From contig NZ_BCRO01000032.1 of assembly GCF_001552635.1 (NCBI RefSeq), positions 1 through 64,000 of the forward strand: a stretch of DNA of 64,000 nt. The letters run 5' to 3'. The notes under the pieces were generated by a model. It did no database searches and was not told the origin of the DNA. It was given only the letters and a program-made list of their open reading frames with translations. Numbering within the stretch: the stretch's first letter is position 1; each line of letters opens with the position of its first letter. Positions 38,495 through 48,100 of this stretch are shown here, piece after piece. A program made the position numbers and the translations under genes. The DNA comes from Actinomadura hibisca NBRC 15177 (GTDB lineage: Bacteria; Actinomycetota; Actinomycetes; Streptosporangiales; Streptosporangiaceae).

Positions 38495-40462
38495 TCACCT
38501 GAGTTCCTGGGTGGTGAGCAGGCGGATCTGCGTGTCCAGCCAGGCGTCGGCGGCCTGTTGCGGGTCGTCGCCGCCTAGCGCCGTGCCGAATGCGCGCAGC
38601 GACGTGGCGGCGGCGCGTAGCCCGGTGTCGGCCAGGCGTTTGGCGGCGCGTTCGATGGCGGCCGGGGTGCCGCCGGGCAGGTGGCGCAGGCCTCGGTGGG
38701 CGGCGTCGGCGCAGATCGACAGCGCCTCGGCGAGGGCGGCGGCCAGCGGTTCGGGTTCGGGTTCGCCGTGCATGTCCAGGGCGGTGCCGCCGTCGCCGGG
38801 GGCCAGGTCCGGCACCACGACGCCGCTGGAGGCCAGCACCGCGATCGGGTCGATGAGCAGGCCGCCGTGAGTGCGGCGGACGGTGCCCGACAGCAGGCGC
38901 GGGCCGTCGCGCAGCGCGTCGGCCAGCGCGTCCAGGGAGCCGGGCGCGTGCGGGTTGTAGGGGGCCGACACGACGGCGGTCGTGCCCAATTCGTCGGCGA
39001 TGACGGCCTCCAGGCGCTGGCCGCCGGGGTCGTAGCCGAGCGCGCGCACCTCGGCGACGGGGACGACGCGGACCAGTTCGGCGGCGACGCGGGGCCGGAT
39101 CAGGCGCGGCGGCAGCGCCGCCACCTCGGCGTCCAGGGCCGCCAGGTCGCGGGCCAGCAGAGTGGGCGGCAGGTTCTCCCAGGTGTCGCCGAGCGGGGTG
39201 ACGGTCGTCTTGGCGACGCGGCCGGGCGCGAGGCGCACGTTGCGGCCGGGGCCGCGCGAGGCGGTCTCCGACACGACGTTGGCGGTGGCGAACGCGCGCA
39301 GGCCCGCCCCGGCGATCCGGCGTCCGGCCAAGTCGTGGCCGGTGAGCGGCTGGTCCTCGGCGGTCTTCCAGGTGCGGCCGAGCACCAGCACGATCCCGGC
39401 GGCGGGGTGGGCGAGGTAGACGTCGGCGGTGCGCCGCTCGGCGGTGCCGCCGACGCGGCAGCCGAGGGCGGCGAGCCGGATGCGGCGCAGCGGGGTGTCG
39501 GCGCTCTCGTCGGTGCCGAGGATCTGCGAGCGGGGGCTGCCGTTCTCGTGGCGGGAGGCGCGGTGGCGGGCGTGGATCTCGGTGAGCAGGGCCGCGAAGT
39601 GCTCGGGGTCGTACTGGGCGTCGCGCTGGACGTAGCCGTCGAGCTGGACGGCGGTCTCCTCCAGCGCGGCGGCGGGCCAGTGCAGGTCGCGGGCGGTCAG
39701 GTCGCGGGCGGTGCGGCGCAGCGCGACGCCGAGGACGGGTCCGGCGTGCATCGCGCCGTCCAGCAGGAGCTGCCCGGCCAGTTCCAGCGCGTCCGCCATG
39801 CCGGAGCCCTTGCCCCCGGTGTCGCCGCCGACGTCCACGCGCACGTCGGCGGCGGTGAGGCCGCGCTCGTCGGCGGCGCGGAACGCCCACACCGCCAGGA
39901 CGGTCACCTCGCCGCGGCTCGGCGCGGCAGCGTCGGTGTGCACGTAGCCCAGCTCGCCCGGCACCAGGAACCGCACCGTGCAGGTCGCCAGCTCCACCGA
40001 CGCGACCGGGTCGGCCGGTGTGGGCCGGTGGACGCGGGCGGCGTAGCCGGTGCGCAGGGCGCGGCGCGCGGCGGCGAGGGGGCGTTCGCCGAGCACTTCG
40101 GCGAGGGCGTCGTCGCCGAAGGAGCCCGGCGACCAGTCGGTGAACTCGGGGGCGGCGGGCCCGGCGTCCTCCTGCGGAGCGTCGTTCTGAGCCGACCGCT
40201 GGTAGGCCAGGACGACGCCGAGGCGGTGGCGGCACACGCCCTGGGCGGCGCAGGTGCAGGTGGCCGCCTCCAGCCCGGCCCCGGCGGGCAGGACAGTGCG
40301 CGTGCCGTCGGCGAACACGCCGGTGACGGTGCCGTCGGCGGCCGTCTCCAGCTCGGGCGCGTTCCCGGCGTCCACGTCCTTGGCGGCGCGCTTGACCAGG
40401 CCCCGGTTGGCGAGCGCGGCCAGCGAGTCGGGGGTGAGGGCCAGCAGGTCGGCGCGCGTCAC
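38495..40462 (-). CDS. SWIM zinc-finger protein (YehQ-like), last gene of the minus arm
   Basis: 655 residues from GTG 40462, overlapping the VWA stop by 4 bases. The SWIM motif is C-T-C-A-A-Q-G-V-C-R-H, with Cys69, Cys71, Cys77 and His79 (CxCx5CxH). The rest is mixed alpha/beta with F-L-V-P-G-E-L-G-Y-V-H-T-D near 165 and a long C-terminal region lacking known motifs. SWIM domains bind DNA or proteins. E. coli YehQ, as I recall, is a SWIM protein in the same gene set with MoxR, VWA and DUF5682 proteins. It is translated last in a chain of overlapping genes and probably acts as substrate- or nucleic-acid-recognition subunit. Confidence 0.87.
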   Translation of the reverse strand: MTRADLLALTPDSLAALANRGLVKRAAKDVDAGNAPELETAADGTVTGVFADGTRTVLPAGAGLEAATCTCAAQGVCRHRLGVVLAYQRSAQNDAPQEDAGPAAPEFTDWSPGSFGDDALAEVLGERPLAAARRALRTGYAARVHRPTPADPVASVELATCTVRFLVPGELGYVHTDAAAPSRGEVTVLAVWAFRAADERGLTAADVRVDVGGDTGGKGSGMADALELAGQLLLDGAMHAGPVLGVALRRTARDLTARDLHWPAAALEETAVQLDGYVQRDAQYDPEHFAALLTEIHARHRASRHENGSPRSQILGTDESADTPLRRIRLAALGCRVGGTAERRTADVYLAHPAAGIVLVLGRTWKTAEDQPLTGHDLAGRRIAGAGLRAFATANVVSETASRGPGRNVRLAPGRVAKTTVTPLGDTWENLPPTLLARDLAALDAEVAALPPRLIRPRVAAELVRVVPVAEVRALGYDPGGQRLEAVIADELGTTAVVSAPYNPHAPGSLDALADALRDGPRLLSGTVRRTHGGLLIDPIAVLASSGVVVPDLAPGDGGTALDMHGEPEPEPLAAALAEALSICADAAHRGLRHLPGGTPAAIERAAKRLADTGLRAAATSLRAFGTALGGDDPQQAADAWLDTQIRLLTTQELR

Positions 40463-41604
40463 CGGCCGATCCTCTCGGCGACGAAGTCGGCGAGCATCCC
40501 CGGCGTCATCGCGCCCACGTGCGCCCCGGCGTCGACCCAGCGGCGGCCCATGTCGCGGTCGTAGTCGGGGTTGGCCTCCTCGTCCAGCGCCGCGAGCCCC
40601 AGCACGTGCGTGCCCTGCTCGCACAGGCGGCGCACCGACCGCACCAGCGCGTGCGCGTCGCCGCCCTCGTAGAAGTCGGTGACGACCGCGACGATGGCGC
40701 GGCGCGGGTTCTCCACCAGCGACGCGCCGTAGGCGACCGCCTTGGCGATGTCGGTGCCGCCGCCGAGCTGCACGCGCATCAGCAGCTCGACCGGGTCGGT
40801 GACGTCGGAGGTGAGGTCCACCACGGCGGTGTCGAACGCGACCAGGTGCGTCTTGAGGCCGGGCAGCCCCCACAGGCACGCGGCGGTGACCGCCGAGTGG
40901 ATCACCGATCCGGCCATCGAGCCCGACTGGTCCACCAGCAGGATCAGCTGCCACTGCTCCAGCCGCCGCGCGGTGCGCGACAGGAAGCGCGGGTGCTCGA
41001 TGTAGACGCGGCGCTCGTCGGGCCGGTAGTGGGCGAGGTTGGCGCGCACGGTGCCCTTGAAGTCGAAGTCCCGGGCGATCTTGAAGTTGCTGGGGCGGCG
41101 CGAGCGGGCGCCGTGGAAGGAGCGCCGGATCTCGACCTTGAGCTTGTCCATCAGCTCGCGCACCACCGCCTCCACGATGCGCCGCGCCATCGCCAGCACC
41201 TCGGGGTTCATCAGGTGCTTGGTGCGCAGGACGGCGCGCAGCAGCGCCGGGTCGGGCTCGACGCGCTCCAGCACGGCGGGGTCGGTGACGATCTCGTGGA
41301 TCTCGTAGCGCTCGACGGCGTCGCGCTCCAGCCGCTCGATGGTCTCCCGGGGGAACAGCCGGTGCACCGCGTCCAGCCAGTCCACCGCGTGGACGACCGA
41401 CGCGCCGTCTCCGGCCTGCCGGTTCTCGGGCCGCTCCCCTCCCCCGCCGCGCCGCACGCCGCGCCGCGCGAGGTCGGGATCGCGTCCGTACAGCCAGTCC
41501 AGTGCGGCGTCGCGCGCGGCGGCGTCGCCGGACAGACCGCCGGTGCGGCGCTCGGCGGGGGCGCCCAGGATCATGCGCCAGCGTTCCAGGTCCGGGGTGG
41601 TCAT
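40459..41604 (-). CDS. VWA-domain protein (YehP-like)
   Basis: 381 residues; start and stop both sit in 4-base overlaps (ATGA at 41601-41604, GTGA at 40459-40462). The N-terminal 190 residues are helical with R-R-P-S-N-F-K-I-A-R-D-F-D-F-K-G-T. The VWA domain (about 200-380) has a complete MIDAS: D-Q-S-G-S (near 222), G-G-T-D-I (near 283) and V-T-D-F-Y-E-G-G (near 308). There is no peptidase-like half, unlike the plus-arm VWA protein. It is the expected client or adaptor of the MoxR ATPase encoded two genes upstream. Confidence 0.92.
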   Translation of the reverse strand: MTTPDLERWRMILGAPAERRTGGLSGDAAARDAALDWLYGRDPDLARRGVRRGGGGERPENRQAGDGASVVHAVDWLDAVHRLFPRETIERLERDAVERYEIHEIVTDPAVLERVEPDPALLRAVLRTKHLMNPEVLAMARRIVEAVVRELMDKLKVEIRRSFHGARSRRPSNFKIARDFDFKGTVRANLAHYRPDERRVYIEHPRFLSRTARRLEQWQLILLVDQSGSMAGSVIHSAVTAACLWGLPGLKTHLVAFDTAVVDLTSDVTDPVELLMRVQLGGGTDIAKAVAYGASLVENPRRAIVAVVTDFYEGGDAHALVRSVRRLCEQGTHVLGLAALDEEANPDYDRDMGRRWVDAGAHVGAMTPGMLADFVAERIGR

Positions 41605-43943
41605 GCCGGTCGTTCCTCCGGAAGCAGTCCCTCGGCGGCCAGCAGCGCACTGGCCTTGTGTTCCAGCGCGGCGGCGTCGGCCAGCAGCGCGGGGTCGGCG
41701 GTGGTGCGCAGCAGCGCGCGGGGCGAGCCGCGCAGGCCGCGCCGTTCCAGCAGGCCGCGCGCGATGGCCTCGCGCTCGCGGGGCGGGAAGAACTCGAACG
41801 CCTGCCGCAGCGCGGGCAGCGCGACCAGGAAGTCGGTCTCGGCGAGCCCGGCGACCAGCTCGTCCAGCACGGCGAGGATCGTCGGGTCCTCCGACGTTCC
41901 CTCGGTGGCGATCACCTCGTCGCGGGCCAGCGCGAACAGCCCGGCCAGCCAGTCGCCGAGGACGCCGGGCGCGGACATGCCGCGCACCGCGCGTGCGGCG
42001 TCCCCGGCGTCGCCCAGCGACCAGGCCAGCCCGAACGCCGCGCCGCGCAGGTCGGGCGGCGCGTCGGTGGCGGCGGCGACGCGGCGGGCGACGGCGAGCG
42101 CGGCCTCGCGGTCCAGGCCGAGCGGCCCGGCGGCGTGCCGGAGCGCGTCGCGGGTGGCCGCCAGGGCGTGCAGGCGTTCCAGGTCGGCGGAGGCGGGGCC
42201 GCCCCGGACGCCCTCGGCCAGCCACAACACCCGCTGCACCGAGCCTTCGATGACGGTGGCGAACAGCGGGCTCCCGGCGGTGCCGAGCAGCCGGTCGTGC
42301 CGCCACAGGCCGAGGACGGTGGCGAGCACGTGCCCGAGGTCGCCCAGGTCGGACGCGGCGGCGAGGCCCGCCCGCAACGTCCCGACGATCTGCCCGGACA
42401 GGTCGGCGCAGCCGCACAGCGCCGCGTCGAACAGCACGGCGGCCAGCACGCGGACGCGCGACCCGGCGGCGGCGAGGCGCTCGTCCAGGACGGCGGCGGC
42501 CGCGTCGGCGAGGGACGCGCCGTAGGCCCCGGCCTCGATGAGGGCGGGCAGCCGGTCGTCGGAGGGCGCCAGCGTCCAGCGCTCCTCCATGACGGGATCG
42601 CCGCCGGTGGCGGGCCCGGAGTCGCGCTCGAAGCCGGGCACGCGCAGCACCCGCAGCCGGTGCAGGACGCGGCTGCGGGCCAGGCCGCGCTCGGTCGCCA
42701 GTTTCAGGGTGACCTGCCCGGCCTTGTCCAGGCCGTGGCGTTCCAGCTCGGCGGTGGCGTCGTGGACCAGCGGCGGCGCGGGCGTGCCCGCCGCGAGACG
42801 GCCGACACGGTGGCCGCTGAGGGCCTTGACCATCTCCACCACGGCCGGGTGCGCGCCGCCGGTGAGCGGGCCGTGCCCGGTCCACGGCAGCGGCTGGTCC
42901 AGGTCGTCGCCGACCAGCGCGGCGACCAGGCCGTCCAGCAGGTCGGTGCGGGCGGGGGCGCGGTGGCCGCGCAGCCGCGCCAGGCCCTCGGTGAGGGTAC
43001 GGGCGGCGATCAGGTCGGCGGTGGAGACGACCTGCTTGCGCTGGCGCAGCCGCGTCACGACGATCTCGGTGAGGGCGTCGGCGGCGGCCTCGGGGCCGCT
43101 CTCCCACAACCGCTGGTAGTACTCGGGCGACGGCATCCCGGACTGGTAGCCGGTGAAGGCGTCCAGGCGCTTGAACGAGTAGGGCACCAGGTAGCTGCCG
43201 CCGGTCGCGCCGTCGGGCGGGCTCGGCACCTCCGGCCAGCCCTCCTCCGCCCCTTCTTCGGCGATCAGCCGCTGGAGGGCGGGGCGGTGGAAGCCGCCGG
43301 TGACGACCACGACGGGCCGGTTCCCCGCGTCGGCGACGGCGGCCCTGATCCAGCGCGCCATGTACGCCTCGCGGGCGGTGTCGTCCTCGCCCGCGTCGGT
43401 CTCGCCGCGCACCAGGTCGAAGTAGGTGGCGAGGCGCTCGGCGAGGCCGTCGTCGTCCTCGATCTCGACCAGGTGGTCCCACAGCGCGTCGCCGTTGTCG
43501 ACCGAGAACTTGCGGCACAGCCGGGCGGTGACCTCGGCGTAGCGCTCCTCGGCGTCGGTGTAGCGGTTGCGGCGGTCGGCGAAAGCGGGGTGCCAGGCGG
43601 GCAGGTCGATGAAGCGGACCTGCGCCCCGGCGGCGCGGCCCTCGGTGATGGCGACCCACTCCGGCGAGTACGCGCACAGCGGCGACCAGGAGGAGCGCAG
43701 CCGGTCGGCCTCCCGGTGGTGGCTGTAGATCGCCACCGGGAGGCCGTGGCCGAGCAGCAGCTCGTCGAGGCGGTGGCTGAAGTCGGCGGGGCCCTCCACC
43801 AGCACGTGCGCGGGGCGCAGCTCGGCGATCGTGCGCCGCACGAGCCGCGCGCACGCCGGGCTGTGGTGCCGGACGCCGATGAAGGCGACGTTCCCCGGCA
43901 CGTTCTCCGGCGCATCCTCCAGCACGGGCACCGGTGCGGTCAC
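41601..43943 (-). CDS. DUF5682 family protein (YehM-like)
   Basis: 780 residues from GTG 43943, overlapping the MoxR stop (GTGA). The first 300 residues carry the conserved block F-I-G-V-R-H-H-S-P-A-C-A, then H-V-L-V-E-G-P-A-D-F-S near 48, then F-I-D-L-P-A-W-H near 105, then V-V-V-T-G-G-F-H-R-P near 213. This is reminiscent of erythromycin-esterase/TraB-like folds with catalytic His and acidic residues. The remainder is helical repeat sequence. The function is unknown. Its constant presence between MoxR and VWA genes suggests it is an essential component. The His- and acid-rich N-terminus hints at an enzyme. Confidence 0.85.
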   Translation of the reverse strand: MTAPVPVLEDAPENVPGNVAFIGVRHHSPACARLVRRTIAELRPAHVLVEGPADFSHRLDELLLGHGLPVAIYSHHREADRLRSSWSPLCAYSPEWVAITEGRAAGAQVRFIDLPAWHPAFADRRNRYTDAEERYAEVTARLCRKFSVDNGDALWDHLVEIEDDDGLAERLATYFDLVRGETDAGEDDTAREAYMARWIRAAVADAGNRPVVVVTGGFHRPALQRLIAEEGAEEGWPEVPSPPDGATGGSYLVPYSFKRLDAFTGYQSGMPSPEYYQRLWESGPEAAADALTEIVVTRLRQRKQVVSTADLIAARTLTEGLARLRGHRAPARTDLLDGLVAALVGDDLDQPLPWTGHGPLTGGAHPAVVEMVKALSGHRVGRLAAGTPAPPLVHDATAELERHGLDKAGQVTLKLATERGLARSRVLHRLRVLRVPGFERDSGPATGGDPVMEERWTLAPSDDRLPALIEAGAYGASLADAAAAVLDERLAAAGSRVRVLAAVLFDAALCGCADLSGQIVGTLRAGLAAASDLGDLGHVLATVLGLWRHDRLLGTAGSPLFATVIEGSVQRVLWLAEGVRGGPASADLERLHALAATRDALRHAAGPLGLDREAALAVARRVAAATDAPPDLRGAAFGLAWSLGDAGDAARAVRGMSAPGVLGDWLAGLFALARDEVIATEGTSEDPTILAVLDELVAGLAETDFLVALPALRQAFEFFPPREREAIARGLLERRGLRGSPRALLRTTADPALLADAAALEHKASALLAAEGLLPEERPA

Positions 43944-45031
43944 CGGCCCGGCAGCAGGTGGCGGGCCGCGTGCAGGGCCTTCCACTGCGGTCCGGGGCGG
44001 CGGGCGGCCTGCTGCTCCAGGTAGCGGCGCAGCCGGGTCAGGTCGTCGGCGCTGTCCTTGGCGGCGGTCCCGGCCAGGCACTCCACGATGTCGGCGGCGC
44101 TCCCGGCCTCGCCGCGCAGGAACCAGCCGCGCACCCCGACCGCGTGCGCGACCGACACGGCCTCGGCGGTGCTCATCACCGTGGACGGCCGGTCCATCGC
44201 CTGCCCGTCGGACGCCTTGCCCGACCGCAGCTCGCGGAAGGTGGTGACCAGGACCTCCAGCACGTCGCGGCGCGGCGGCACCTGCACGCCCGAGCGCTCC
44301 AGCAGCGCGGCGGCCTCGGCCTCCACCAGGTCCAGCTCGGTGGCGAAGTCGGCGATGGGGAAGACGGTCTCGAAGTTGAAGCGGCGCTTGAGGGCGGCGC
44401 TCATCTCGTTGACGCCCCGGTCGCGGGTGTTGGCGGTGGCGATGACGTTGAAGCCCTCGCGGGCGAACACCATGGCGTCGGGGCCGATCAGCTCCGGCAC
44501 CGCCAGCACCCGGTCCGACAGCGGCGACAACAACGAGTCCTGCACCTCCAGCGGGCAGCGGGTGATCTCCTCGAACCGCACCACCTTGCCCTCGGCCATG
44601 CCGCGCAGCAGCGGCGCGGGCACCAGGGAGCGGGTGGAGGGGCCCTCGGCGACCAGCATCGCGTAGTTCCAGGAGTACTTGATCTGGTCCTCGGTGGTGG
44701 CCGCGCCGCCCTGGATGGTGAGGGTGGAGTCGCCCGACACCGCGGCCGCGACCAGCTCCGACAACAGCGACTTGGCCGTGCCGGGCTCGCCGACCAGCAT
44801 CAGGCCGCGGCTGGTGGCCAGGGTGACCAGGGCGCGGTCGATCAGCGAGGGGTCGCCGACGAACTTGCGGCGCACCCCCAGCTCGTCGTCGCCGACGACG
44901 AAGCGGCGCGCGGCCGCCAGGCTCAGCGCCCAGCCGGGCGGCCGGGGCGCGGTGTCGGTCTCGCGCAGCCGCTCCAGCTCGTCGGCGAACCGCACCTCGG
45001 CGGGCGGGCGTTGCACCATCTGCTCGGTCAT
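43940..45031 (-). CDS. MoxR-type AAA+ ATPase (YehL-like, minus arm)
   Basis: 363 residues. Walker A is G-E-P-G-T-A-K-S (81-88), Walker B V-V-R-F-E-E-I (near 153), sensor-1 I-A-T-A-N-T-R-D near 200, and arginine-finger region L-K-R-R-F-N-F-E near 216. Walker B reads E-E where D-E is usual, a feature of this MoxR branch. It is first of four overlapping genes (MoxR, DUF5682, VWA, SWIM) and lies 26 bp after the micro-ORF that ends the DUF4132 array. It should drive ATP-dependent remodelling with the VWA protein. Confidence 0.92.
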   Translation of the reverse strand: MTEQMVQRPPAEVRFADELERLRETDTAPRPPGWALSLAAARRFVVGDDELGVRRKFVGDPSLIDRALVTLATSRGLMLVGEPGTAKSLLSELVAAAVSGDSTLTIQGGAATTEDQIKYSWNYAMLVAEGPSTRSLVPAPLLRGMAEGKVVRFEEITRCPLEVQDSLLSPLSDRVLAVPELIGPDAMVFAREGFNVIATANTRDRGVNEMSAALKRRFNFETVFPIADFATELDLVEAEAAALLERSGVQVPPRRDVLEVLVTTFRELRSGKASDGQAMDRPSTVMSTAEAVSVAHAVGVRGWFLRGEAGSAADIVECLAGTAAKDSADDLTRLRRYLEQQAARRPGPQWKALHAARHLLPGR

Positions 45032-45057
45032 CGGGTGTCTTTCTCGGTCGGCGCGGG

Positions 45058-45168
45058 TCAGCGCGCGGCGTCGGCGAGGTCGGTCAGGGCTAGGACGGTG
45101 CGGCCGAGCACCGTGTCGATGCGGTCGCGTTCGACGGCCGGGGGCACCGGGGTGTCCTCGTCGCTCAT
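45058..45168 (-). CDS. 36-residue micro-ORF coupled to the last DUF4132 gene
   Basis: Its ATG overlaps the TGA of the preceding DUF4132 gene (ATGA, 45165-45168), exactly the junction style used between the paralogs. The peptide starts M-S-D-E-D-T-P-V-P-P, like the N-termini of two paralogs (M/V-S/T-D-E-N). It ends D-T-V-L-G-R-T-V-L-A-L-T-D-L-A-D, like their C-termini (D-P-V-L-A-S-E-L-L-L-D-L-T-T-L). I infer an internally deleted sixth copy. It could also be a functional small peptide keeping MoxR translation coupled. Confidence 0.5.
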   Translation of the reverse strand: MSDEDTPVPPAVERDRIDTVLGRTVLALTDLADAAR

Positions 45169-48100
45169 GCCTTGTTCGCCGCCTTGTCCGCCAGGGCGGT
45201 GAGGTCGGCCAGCAGCTCGCTCGCGGTGACCGGGTCCAGCTCGGCGAAGGTGCGGCGCGTTTCGGTGCGGCCCCAGTAGTAGCCGGTGCGGTCGGTGATC
45301 CGGACGTCCTCGATCCTCTGGTCGCCGTACTCGGTGACCAGGCCGACGATGATGCCGGGGTTCAGATTGAGCACCAGGCACCGGCCGCCGGGCAGCGGCT
45401 TGGAGACCCACGGCTCGATCCCGGCGTCCTGCGGGACGGCGCGCTCCCAGCCGCGCCGCTCCAGGCCGAGGACGTCGCCGACCGGGACCGTGAGGTTCAC
45501 GAAGCGTTCGAGGCGGCCGCTCGCACGCTCGGCGTCGGTGAGGGTGTGGACGGGGCGGCCGAGCTGCGGGAACGGTTGCAGGATCTCGTAGTCGGCGAAC
45601 ACCTCCGCCCACGCCTCGGCGCTCTCGCCCAGGTGGAGGGGGTGGGCGATGCCGATCCGCACGTCCTCGGGGAGGGCGAAGGCGTCGTCCTCCACGTCGG
45701 CGAACGTGCGGTCTTCGGCGATGCGGAACGGGGTCTCGTCCGCGAGCCAGACCAGGCGGCGCGCGACGTGCCACAGCAGCGGGTGGCGCACGAAGTAGGT
45801 CTCGAACTCGCCGGGCGTCCAGCGTCGGCCGCCGACCATGGCGGCCTCCAGCCGGGCGATCTGGGCGGCGGCCGAGGTGCGGACGTCCTTCTTCAACGCG
45901 GCGAAGCGCTGGTAGGCGGCCGGGGCGAGTTCGGCGTCGTCCTTGGCTCCGGGCTTGGGCAGCGCCTTGCGGAGCTTGCCGGTCTCGTCGAGGACGTACG
46001 GCTTGAGCTGTTCGTCGAAGCCGACGGTGAAGCGGCGCGGACCGTAGTCGAGGACCATGCCGCCGTCGGCGTCGAGGCCGAAGTCGGGGACCAGGCGGTC
46101 GGCGAGCTGGTCGGGGGTCAGCTCCAGCTTCTCCGCGATCTCCCCGATCTTCTCCTGGGCGCGGGACCGGAGGCCCTTGAACTTCACCTTCTGCGCGATG
46201 CCGTGCAGGTGCATCAGCGCCACGTCGGTGCCGATCGCGGCCAGCACGTCCAGGCCGACGACGGCCTTGGCGTGCCCGCCGTCGCCGGGCCAGGCCCGGA
46301 TCATCCGGGTGAGGTCGCGCACCGCCGCGTCGTCGCCGAGCAGGCCGAGCTGGGTGAAGGCCCAGTTCTCCTTGCTGGGCGCGCCGTTGGCCTCCCACTC
46401 CCGGAACAGCGCCCAGCCGAACGCCGTGAGCGACGCCGGGTCGCACGCCTCCCGCACGATCTCGACGCCGGGGTAGACCTCGCCCGGCTTCGACAGCGCC
46501 AGCGTCATGACCAGGTGGCCGACCGCCTCGGGCGGCAGGGCCCGCTCGCGGCCGCGCAGCAGCACCTGCGGCAACATGGCGGGCGCGGCCCACTCCCCGA
46601 CCTCGGGCAGCTTCTTGGGCAGGATGTCCAGGGGGTCGGCGGCCAGCAGCGCCGCGACCGCGTCGGCGGAGACGTCCCCGTACTCCTCGCGCGCCGCCGC
46701 CACGACCTCGTCGGCACCGGCGCGGGCGGCGACCAGGCGCAGGGCGGCCTCGGCGGCGGCGCGCGGCCTGGCCTTCTTGCCCAGCGCGTCGGGCACCAGC
46801 AGGGGGACGGCGGCGAGGCCGTGCCGCTCGAACCACGCGACGGCCGTCTTGCGGGCCGACTTCAGCCGGGCCAGCGCGTCGGCCATGACGGCGGCGGCCT
46901 CGGCGTTCAGGTAGGGCAGCAGCAGGACGCCGCAGGCCGCGGGGCTGGCCTTGGCACCGCTCAACGCCACGTGGTACGCGTCCTCCTCATAGCGGGCGAC
47001 GAGGGCCTTCGCCCAGACGTTGTCGTCCGCGTCCCAGTACTCGTGGGGCCGCCATTCCCGGAGGACCGGACGCATCAGGTTCGCCGGCCCCTTGATCAGC
47101 AAGGCGGCGGTATAAGGAAGGGATTGGTGGCGGAAGGCCTGGAGCTGCCGGATCGCCCTCTTCCAGTCGGTACCGGGGCCGTGGTCGTCGCTCCAGCGCG
47201 ACACGTCGCCGCTGCCCCACTGCTCCCGCTCTCCCGGGGCCCAGACCATGCGGCGGTCGGCGGGCGGGGTCAGGCCGGGCACGACGACGGGCTTGGCCGC
47301 CGTGCGCTCGCGCGTCCAGGGCGGGGAGACCAGCAGCGCGGGCAGGCCCTCCGGGGCCGCCTCGGGGACGGCCGGGCCGGTGTCGAGGACGGCGCGCACC
47401 TTGTCGGGCAGGCCGTCGAGCGACAGTTCGGGGGTGGCCCGCAGGACGGCGACCAGGATGGGGGTCACGCGCGGGTCGTCGGCGACGGGGCTCAGCAGCC
47501 GCACGGCCCGGTGCGGGAACCGGCGGGCCATCGTGAGGAGCGCGGGCCGGACGTGCTTGGCGTCGAGCCGGTCGATCAGCGCCTGGAACGCCTCGTCGCC
47601 GGGGACCAGGGTCAGCGCGTCCAGGACGCGGCGGTACGCGGTGGCGTCCAGGTAGGAGCGGTCGAGGGTGCGGAGCAGCAGCGGGAGCGCGTCCGCGCCG
47701 AGGCCGTCGAGCAGGTTGCCGAGGGTGGTGAGGTTGCATTCGCCCCAGTTCAGCTGGGAGTCGTTGAGCGCGGCGATGTGCTCGGCGGTGCTCAGGGAGG
47801 TCAGGAGCAGCGGGCGGGCGGTGTAGTAGCCGCCGCCCTGCAGGGAGGCCACGCACGCCTCGGTCACCCAGTCGTGTCGCGACGGGACCAGGTAGGCGGC
47901 CACCAGTTGCCGGATCCCCTTCCCGCGGTGCGCCTCCAGGCACTTCACGACCGCCGTGTGCTCGTGGTCGTCCACGGTCGCGAGCAGTTGCCGCATCCGC
48001 CGCAGGGCTCCGGCCGCCTCGACGTTGTCGTTCGCCTTGCTCTGGACGCGGGGTTCCCTGCCCTTGTCCCGGAGGCTGACGACGTGGACCGCCTCGACCA

